This document shows, one piece after another, positions 58,392-64,000 of a stretch of DNA of 64,000 nucleotides. Each line of letters begins with the position of its first letter. Position 1 is the first letter of the stretch. Both the position numbers and the translations under genes were made by a program. A model generated the notes under the pieces. It was given only the letters and a program-made list of their open reading frames with translations. It searched no databases and was not told where the DNA came from. Source of the DNA: Ferrimicrobium sp. (GTDB taxonomy: Bacteria; Actinomycetota; Acidimicrobiia; Acidimicrobiales; Acidimicrobiaceae); assembly GCF_027364955.1 (NCBI RefSeq), contig NZ_DAHXOI010000001.1, forward strand, positions 248,001 to 312,000, in the 5' to 3' direction.

Positions 58392-61271
58392 ATGCAGGCA
58401 CCCCCTAAAGTGGCAGTGATCGTCGTCGCTCACGATCCAGGTGATTACTTCGAAGAATGCCTGGCGAGTATCTCCTCGCTGAGTTACCCCGACCTCGATG
58501 TCGTTGTGGCCAACGTCGATGAATCGAGCCGAGTTGATGAGTTGACTCATCGCTTGTTACCGATGGCACGCCTATGCGAAGTGTCCGGCAACCCGGGCTT
58601 TGCTGCGGCGGCGAACGCGAGTGTCGAGTTGGCACCAGAGGCACAGTTCCTACTCCTGTGTCACGACGATGTTGCATTAGCACCAAATTCGCTCGCTGCG
58701 ATGATGGAGGTTGCGTACGCCACGAACTCTGGCTTAGTCACCCCCAAAATTGTCGCTTATGATTCGCCCCGCCAGATTCTTGAACTCGGTAGTGATCTCG
58801 ATTTTCTGATGGGGACCGCACCCCGGGTTGAGGTCGGAGACCTCGATCAGGGTCAGTATGACGAGATCAATGAGGTCGCAGTTGCCGCCGGATGCGCCAT
58901 GCTCATCCGTGCTGATCTTTTCATGGCGATTGAGGGATTTGACGAAAATTTTGGGAGTGTCTATCAGGAAGTAGACCTCTCCTGTCGCGTGCGCATGGCA
59001 GGAGCACGAATATCGACAGCCCCACATGCTCGGGTGCGCCATCGATCAGTCTCCACTGCAGGACGCCGATCGCCGCGCCTACGGGCCGTTCAGCGTGGGG
59101 TCGTGCTCGAGGAACGGGTGGCATTGCCGCATGCTGAGCGCATCGAACTCAAGCGGCGCCACCAAGCTCGCTGTATCGCCAAGCTAGAACAGGGACGGAC
59201 ACGTGCGTTCGCGCTTGTGGTGTTCTATCTGGAACGACTCCTGGAAGCTTTTTTTCTCACACTCACCGCTCGCCCGCGAGTAGCTTGGGGTTGTCTTCGG
59301 TCCTTTGGTGTTCTCCGCGAACGGGAGGGACTGCGTCATCAGCGTGAACGCATGGCGGCGGACGGTCTTGATGTGCGATTATTGAAGTTTTCGGGATCAT
59401 GGTTGACGTTAAGAAGCTTCTTCTCGCAGGCGAGGACCAACTCGACTGCGGAGTCGTTGCCGGAGTCGAGTACTCCAAGTGTGGAGACACCAAGCGAGGG
59501 GCATAGCGCACTAGGTAGATGGGCGCTGTGGATAGCGATCGTCCTAAGTCTTGTCTTGGCACGCGCTACCCTTTTTGCACCGACACCATTAGTGGGTTCT
59601 TTCACGCTCTATTCTTCTCCGCTCCAGCTTCTTGGGGCGTACTTCTCTGGCCATGGAGCGAGCCACCTGCTCGGAGTGGCTGTGTTGCCCGCCTCGGACC
59701 TGCTGATCGGTCTGCTGGGCCTCGTGTTGATCGGGCATACGGCGCTCGGTGTTTGGTTGCTTGTGGTCGCATCTCTGATCGTGGGACCCATCGGGGCGTA
59801 TCGGGTGGCCAGACGACGCCTTCCCGATGGATTTGCTCGAGCCTCGGGTGTCCTTTATTCTCTGTCGCCTATTGTGGCGATCGCTTTGGTTCGTGGTTCG
59901 ATCTACATCATCTTTGCATATGCTCTTGCACCGCTGTTGTTGGGGGCCACCATCGACGCTATTGCTGCTCAGCGTAGGTCCCGCAGGGTGATGCGCAGGT
60001 CGAATTTGCGGGTGGCAGCACTCTTTGCCCTCGCCCTCGCTCTTTGTCCGCAACTCGCCTTTGTCTGGCTTCTAGCCGCTCTCGTGCAGCTTGTGGCCTA
60101 TGTGGCGACCGCTGGCGTCGAGAGGGCACGGAGGTTGGCGGTCGTTGTTGCCTACGCTGTTGCCTTTGGCGTCCTGGCGAATCTTCCCTGGATTGGGGCC
60201 CTTATCGCGGTTCACCCAGGGGCTGACTATGTGTTCACCGGTTTTGTCAACCCCGCAAGCTCGATGATCAGCGCCCTTTTTGGTGCATCTGTTGTGCAAG
60301 GTCTCTCCACCTGGTTGCTTGGCGCTATGGTCCTCACCCTTGTGGTGACTGTGGTTGGGTTTAGCGAAGGACAAGGTGGGGCACTCATGGTGGCAACCAT
60401 TGGTGCCGTTGGCTATCTTGTTTTTTCCGTTTTGGCCGGACGGGGCATACTCGGTGGTTCACCTATTGCCCCGGTCTACCCGACGATTTTGGCGACACTG
60501 ATCGTCTCGGTTGCGGTGCCGGGAGCCGTACGTCTCATGCTTCAAAGGCTTCGCTCCTTCGGCCTTGGACTACATCATGTGGTGGCTGGAGTCGTTGCCG
60601 TGGTGCTACTGGTGACCGTGTTAGGTTCAAGCCTCGGCGCACTCGCGGGTCAGCCAGGTCCGGCTAGCAACGCGCGTGACACGCTCCCTCTGGTGGAGGG
60701 TTTAGTCCGTGATCCGGGTTCCGTACTCTGGGTTGAGCTAGGTACAGGTCCGCGCATCGTGACGGGGGAAAAGTTGACCAACGGTGTCTACGTAGGCCTG
60801 ACCGAAGGTGTGGCTCCGACGGTATTGACCGCTGGGGCTCCCGCAATAACCCATGGGCAAGCCACTCTTGATCATCTCGTAAGCCTGGCCCTCGCCGGGC
60901 AAACGGTGCGTCTTGGTGATGATCTCGCTGCTGACGGGGTTGGAGAGGTGGTTGTCGTTGGCGCACCGCGGACCTTAGCAGCTGATGCCTTCACAACTGC
61001 CTTTGGTCGGCAACTCGATATGGTCCAGCTCTTTTCTCAGGGCGGGATCTCTGTCTATCGCTTGACGGCGCGGTTGGTGTCTCCGTTGCGCCCTGCATCT
61101 TCGACGAATCCTTGGCTGATCGTTGGCATTTCCATCCAGCTCTTGACGATACTGAGTTTGTTGCTTGGTCTCTTTGGTCGACGCTCATGGCTGCGGAGCA
61201 GGTCCTTTGGCGCTGCAAGAAGGACTGCATCACGGCTCGCTCAAGAGCCAACGGAGCCAGTCAGGGTATGA
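58392..61271 (+). CDS. GT2 glycosyltransferase fused to a multi-spanning membrane domain
   Basis: A 959-residue protein. Residues 1-about 290 are a GT2 domain: 'VAVIVVAHDPGDYFEECL', 'NPGFAAAANAS', 'LLLCHDDVAL', 'AAGCAMLIRADLFMAIEGFD' and 'YQEVDLSCRVRMAG'. A linker with Ser/Thr/Glu residues (about 355-380) leads to at least ten hydrophobic segments (about 385-760), an extracytoplasmic domain (about 765-900) and a last segment near 905-925. The membrane part resembles lipid-linked-sugar-dependent GT-C or flippase-like proteins of actinobacterial envelopes. It overlaps the DUF5719 gene (ATGA), a pairing seen in other actinobacteria. Acceptor unknown. Confidence 0.82.
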   Translation: MQAPPKVAVIVVAHDPGDYFEECLASISSLSYPDLDVVVANVDESSRVDELTHRLLPMARLCEVSGNPGFAAAANASVELAPEAQFLLLCHDDVALAPNSLAAMMEVAYATNSGLVTPKIVAYDSPRQILELGSDLDFLMGTAPRVEVGDLDQGQYDEINEVAVAAGCAMLIRADLFMAIEGFDENFGSVYQEVDLSCRVRMAGARISTAPHARVRHRSVSTAGRRSPRLRAVQRGVVLEERVALPHAERIELKRRHQARCIAKLEQGRTRAFALVVFYLERLLEAFFLTLTARPRVAWGCLRSFGVLREREGLRHQRERMAADGLDVRLLKFSGSWLTLRSFFSQARTNSTAESLPESSTPSVETPSEGHSALGRWALWIAIVLSLVLARATLFAPTPLVGSFTLYSSPLQLLGAYFSGHGASHLLGVAVLPASDLLIGLLGLVLIGHTALGVWLLVVASLIVGPIGAYRVARRRLPDGFARASGVLYSLSPIVAIALVRGSIYIIFAYALAPLLLGATIDAIAAQRRSRRVMRRSNLRVAALFALALALCPQLAFVWLLAALVQLVAYVATAGVERARRLAVVVAYAVAFGVLANLPWIGALIAVHPGADYVFTGFVNPASSMISALFGASVVQGLSTWLLGAMVLTLVVTVVGFSEGQGGALMVATIGAVGYLVFSVLAGRGILGGSPIAPVYPTILATLIVSVAVPGAVRLMLQRLRSFGLGLHHVVAGVVAVVLLVTVLGSSLGALAGQPGPASNARDTLPLVEGLVRDPGSVLWVELGTGPRIVTGEKLTNGVYVGLTEGVAPTVLTAGAPAITHGQATLDHLVSLALAGQTVRLGDDLAADGVGEVVVVGAPRTLAADAFTTAFGRQLDMVQLFSQGGISVYRLTARLVSPLRPASSTNPWLIVGISIQLLTILSLLLGLFGRRSWLRSRSFGAARRTASRLAQEPTEPVRV

Positions 61272-62644
61272 TGGCGATGCAGCGGAAGAAAGCGATATTG
61301 CTTGCGCTCGTGGTGGTACTCATTGGCGTGGTGCTCTTAACCAATGCGTATTCGGCGCAACGGGCTCGGTTTGCGGTGGCGAATGTACCTTTTGGTATCG
61401 GTAGTTTGGCGATCCCGACTGCAGTACCAGATGCGACATCGGTGAGCTGGTACTGTGTGGTCCCCGCGGCGCTTGGTGCGATTCGTTCTGATGGGATCAT
61501 CTTGGAGAATCCAACTCGATTTGATCGACGGCTGCTCATCAGCTCAGAAGTGGGTAAACACCTCAATCACGGTCTTCTCTTGGCACACTCGTCACTTCGA
61601 TTGCTGGTACCTCCTGGTCACGGACGAGTCATCGTCTCTTCTGGTGGAGTAGTGGCCTTCATGGAGACGCAGACGACCCCAACTGCGACTCCACAGCTCT
61701 CCCCGTGCAGCTCATCTCCGAGCAGCAGCTGGACCGTTGCGGGTCTCTCGACGACTACGGGTAGCCACTCGACGATCTCTGTGTACAACCCATTCAAAGT
61801 GCAAGCAGTGATCGATTTGAACTACTACTCCGCCCAGGGTGAAGTTTCCGTTCCCTCTGTCGAGGGCCTTATCGTCCGTCCCGGTGCAGTTCTGGCGATT
61901 AACGCGGAGCGCTTTGCGCCGAATACCTCTACTATCGCTGCGGGGATCTCAGCTCGGTCGGGAAGCGTCGTTGTTGCCTCGAGCATCGCGCTCCCGAATA
62001 CCCAGGAGTCGCTCGGTGATGCTGCTCCCTCGGCACGACTGTACCTCCCGTACGTTCCCTTGGTTGGGACCAAGACGCTGTCGCTCGACCTCGTGAACAC
62101 CTCGGCAACGGCGGATCCCGTGACGATCTCGATGGCCGGCTTCGATGGAACCGCGCAGGTAGCGGATATGGGTCAAATGCGTACCGTGGAGCGGGTCACG
62201 GTTCCCGCTGACGCTCCGTTGGTCGTCGACCTCACCTCGGTGGCAAGTACTATCGGGACCCGGGCGGTCGCCATCAAAGTGACCGGTCGTACTGCGCTCT
62301 ATGGGCTCGGCGCGGTTCAGACCACGAGTCCAATCTCTTCCTTTTACGAGTTAGCACCGACATTCTTTCACTCCTCGCGGTGGTGGGTCAGTTGCGCCGC
62401 AAATCCCAGCACCCACGTTCCCGAGGTGGTCTTTAGTCGGGCGAGTCTGGCCTCGATCATCGGTGGAAGCCTTGCAGGGGGAGTTGCCCAGGGTTCGACA
62501 GCAACGAATATTTTGCGCCCATCGCTTGAGCCCATCGGTCTGACTGCGACGACCCCATCACTCTATGAAGTACGCCTATCCCAGCCGATGACGGTCGCAC
62601 CGTTGCCAGCAGTGGAGGGTTGCGCCGCACTTCCTGCGACCTGA
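61268..62644 (+). CDS. DUF5719-family anchored extracytoplasmic protein
   Basis: A 458-residue protein with one N-terminal membrane segment (about 9-28) and a large beta-rich exported domain (about 180-450) that matches the actinobacterial DUF5719 family. No catalytic motif is recognised. ATG 61268 overlaps the preceding stop by four bases; ATG 61277 is nearly equivalent. Cotranslation with the GT2-membrane protein suggests a complex in envelope polysaccharide synthesis or export. Confidence 0.78.
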   Translation: MMAMQRKKAILLALVVVLIGVVLLTNAYSAQRARFAVANVPFGIGSLAIPTAVPDATSVSWYCVVPAALGAIRSDGIILENPTRFDRRLLISSEVGKHLNHGLLLAHSSLRLLVPPGHGRVIVSSGGVVAFMETQTTPTATPQLSPCSSSPSSSWTVAGLSTTTGSHSTISVYNPFKVQAVIDLNYYSAQGEVSVPSVEGLIVRPGAVLAINAERFAPNTSTIAAGISARSGSVVVASSIALPNTQESLGDAAPSARLYLPYVPLVGTKTLSLDLVNTSATADPVTISMAGFDGTAQVADMGQMRTVERVTVPADAPLVVDLTSVASTIGTRAVAIKVTGRTALYGLGAVQTTSPISSFYELAPTFFHSSRWWVSCAANPSTHVPEVVFSRASLASIIGGSLAGGVAQGSTATNILRPSLEPIGLTATTPSLYEVRLSQPMTVAPLPAVEGCAALPAT

Positions 62645-62713
62645 GACGGCACTTCCATCCCTGTGCCCGGCGTTGGTCGATCCGATCAGGGTGCGTGTTT
62701 CCATGACATCAGG

Positions 62714-63229
62714 TTACTGGAGTTGAGAAAAGCCGATGGCCCATAGGCGTTCGTAGCCCGATTCGGCTATCGCAGCGATGATGGGACTAGGATCAGCACG
62801 CAACTGGGGGTTCGCGGATATCAATGCGGTGGCCATGGCGCTCGGTATCGGGTAGGTCCCCCCCTGTTCTGCCACGCTGATCAGTCGTTCCGGCGTGTTC
62901 GGTGACTCCGTGGAGATCGGGCCGGTTGCACCCCAGCAGCGCAAGATAGTTTCACAAAGCGCGTGTAGTGACAGCCTCCTGGCCACCTGGAGCGTTGCAC
63001 TTCGGCGATTCGGGTTCAGTACGTAGGGAGCGCCGAGGTAGTCAAGTTGTTCGATGGTGACCAGTCCCAGAACCTCGGACAGGTGGGTGGAAAGTTCCAT
63101 GAGGGTTGGCCCATCGATCCATGCGAGTACCTGTTGGTTGGTCTGAACTTCGTCGGCATGCTCCTCCAGGAAGGCGAGCGCCTCATCGTAGGCGCGCTGA
63201 TAATCTCGCACAATGCGACCGAGCTGCAT
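62714..63229 (-). CDS. Hypothetical protein
   Basis: About 171 residues, mostly helical by composition, no signal peptide or membrane segment. I do not recognise the family. The reading frame continues upstream to 63304 but that part overlaps the preceding reductase gene; ATG 63229, ten bases after its stop, is the likely start, though no good ribosome-binding site is visible. Codon usage looks like that of the neighbours, so it is probably expressed with the RibD-C-like reductase. Confidence 0.6.
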   Translation of the reverse strand: MQLGRIVRDYQRAYDEALAFLEEHADEVQTNQQVLAWIDGPTLMELSTHLSEVLGLVTIEQLDYLGAPYVLNPNRRSATLQVARRLSLHALCETILRCWGATGPISTESPNTPERLISVAEQGGTYPIPSAMATALISANPQLRADPSPIIAAIAESGYERLWAIGFSQLQ

Positions 63230-63239
63230 GCTTTGTATT

Positions 63240-63905
63240 CTAGTCCAGAAGACTAAGTCGTAGAAAGGTGGCCTGTTGAGTGGTGATGCTGGCCGCCAAG
63301 TCAAAGTCGGAGGGTGTCGGCAGCTGCGTGGGGACGAGCTGAGGAGAGAGTTCTCCGACGAGCAGATGCCGTATTGTCACGCAGAGTTGATCGACCAGAC
63401 CTTGAGCGAGGAGACTACCGAGCAGTGTCGGACCTCCTTCACAGAGTATGCCGCCTGGTTGATTCTCGTCGATTTGAAGGATCCGTCCTAGTTCGACCCG
63501 GTTGAGTTGTTCAGGTAGGCGGCGGTGAAAGATAGCTAAGGAGTTGCCGTCACTGGTAGCAGTGATCGCTGCTGGTGGCTGATGTCTGGTGGCAACGATG
63601 ATGCGTAGGGGCTGACGCAACCCTGCTTGTTGGCGCACCTGAGCTAATTCAGGCGTGAGTGTCGGTGGTTGGTAGTTCTCTGTTTGTGCAGTGCCTGATC
63701 CCACCAAGATGACCTGCGCCGTTGCACGCAGCAGATGGAAAATCTTGCGATCGAGACTGGTAGAGAGGCCCTTTGACCGACCATCAATAGCAATCTTTCC
63801 ATCGAGCGAGGTTACCATATTCGCACGAAGGACCGTTGCCTCAGTTACTGGATACAGCGTCAGAAGTTGCTCATAACTGAGCGTCTCTGTCTCGGAGAGA
63901 TACAT
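63240..63905 (-). CDS. RibD C-terminal/dihydrofolate-reductase-fold pyrimidine reductase
   Basis: A 221-residue protein. 'VRANMVTSLDGKIAIDGRS', 'ILVGSGTAQTENYQPP' and 'CEGGPTLLGSLLAQGLVDQL' match the reductase domain of riboflavin biosynthesis RibD and related stand-alone pyrimidine reductases. It lacks the deaminase domain, so it could act in riboflavin/deazaflavin synthesis or reduce another substrate. ATG 63905 follows AGGAG by seven bases; a longer frame to 63920 is less well placed. Confidence 0.83.
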   Translation of the reverse strand: MYLSETETLSYEQLLTLYPVTEATVLRANMVTSLDGKIAIDGRSKGLSTSLDRKIFHLLRATAQVILVGSGTAQTENYQPPTLTPELAQVRQQAGLRQPLRIIVATRHQPPAAITATSDGNSLAIFHRRLPEQLNRVELGRILQIDENQPGGILCEGGPTLLGSLLAQGLVDQLCVTIRHLLVGELSPQLVPTQLPTPSDFDLAASITTQQATFLRLSLLD

Positions 63906-63971
63906 AGCAGGACTCCTCATTCCTTGAGCAATTGATAGTAGTTGTGCTGGAGCTAGTTCGGAGGGGAGATG

Positions 63972-64000
63972 ATGACTCCGCTCATCACGATGTACGGTAG
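63972..64000 (+). CDS. Start of a glutaredoxin-like protein (cut by window edge)
   Basis: Only nine codons are visible: Met-Thr-Pro-Leu-Ile-Thr-Met-Tyr-Gly. They match the first strand of actinobacterial glutaredoxin-like/mycoredoxin proteins, in which a Trp-Cys-x-x-Cys motif comes next. GGAGGGGAG (63960-63968) is a strong ribosome-binding site; ATG 63969 is an alternative start. The gene is divergent from the reductase. Confidence 0.5.

Overview
The window reads as a chromosomal segment of an actinobacterium, most likely of the Acidimicrobiia (a Ferrimicrobium-like, moderately GC-rich genome). The arguments are: a SUF operon with a Rieske-type ferredoxin and SufU; F420 genes (cofD, cofE); a homodimeric AceE-type pyruvate dehydrogenase E1; an AccA3-type biotinylated carboxylase; GTG and TTG starts; several genes that appear leaderless; and an fbiA-fbiB / manB-like / wbbL / rmlD neighbourhood known from Mycobacterium. 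The genus is inference. No rRNA, tRNA, CRISPR array, insertion sequence or prophage was seen.

Layout. 1-5333: SUF Fe-S assembly genes (sufD end, Rieske ferredoxin, sufC copy 1, a reversed ferredoxin/ferredoxin-reductase pair, sufC copy 2, sufS, sufU). 5402-8919: response regulator, histidine kinase and membrane-anchored phosphodiester glycosidase in one reversed operon. 9016-11439: an alpha/beta-hydrolase-like gene lacking its nucleophile, divergent from two overlapping RimK-like ATP-grasp ligase genes. 11460-16051: AhpD-like protein, DUF1707 membrane protein, acyl-CoA dehydrogenase, metallo-beta-lactamase-fold hydrolase and a 14-TM drug exporter. 16283-19080: secreted beta-propeller-like protein, ECF sigma factor and zinc-binding anti-sigma factor.

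19422-30503: central carbon and lipoate. HhH-GPD glycosylase and aceE lie on the minus strand; rnhA, an SDR and an aldo-keto reductase follow on the plus strand; then comes a tight operon of lpd, a short E2, a single gene fusing LipB to LipA, and an M24 peptidase. 30618-38272: cobalamin-linked genes metH, pduO-type adenosyltransferase and a methylmalonyl-CoA-mutase-type catalytic subunit, with a leucyl aminopeptidase and an unknown protein between them. 38337-43991: rhodanese-MoeB fusion, nitroreductase, M20 amidohydrolase, biotin carboxylase/BCCP and divergent birA. 44328-45467: acyl-CoA dehydrogenase.

45476-62644: nucleotide-sugar and cell-envelope polysaccharide region: rmlA, rmlB, rmlD, WbbL-like GT2, an anchored protein with a Ser/Thr/Lys tail, a ManC-like pyrophosphorylase, a GalE-like epimerase, reversed cofD-cofE, three overlapping GT4 genes, an Rmd/Gmd-like SDR, a GT2 fused to a multi-spanning membrane domain, and a DUF5719 protein. 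62714-64000: unknown protein, RibD-C-like reductase and the first codons of a glutaredoxin-like gene.

Themes. The window is rich in protein-bound and redox cofactors (Fe-S, lipoate, biotin, cobalamin, F420) with the enzymes that use them: SUF feeds LipA, LipBA serves the E2, BirA serves the carboxylase, PduO serves the mutase. The most unusual items are the LipB-LipA fusion, the E2 without a peripheral-subunit-binding domain, the two divergent SufC proteins, the nucleophile-less hydrolase beside the paired ATP-grasp genes, the envelope-protein/ECF/anti-sigma operon with an upstream inverted repeat, a glycosyltransferase whose conserved N-terminus has no usable start codon, and recurrent leaderless promoters.
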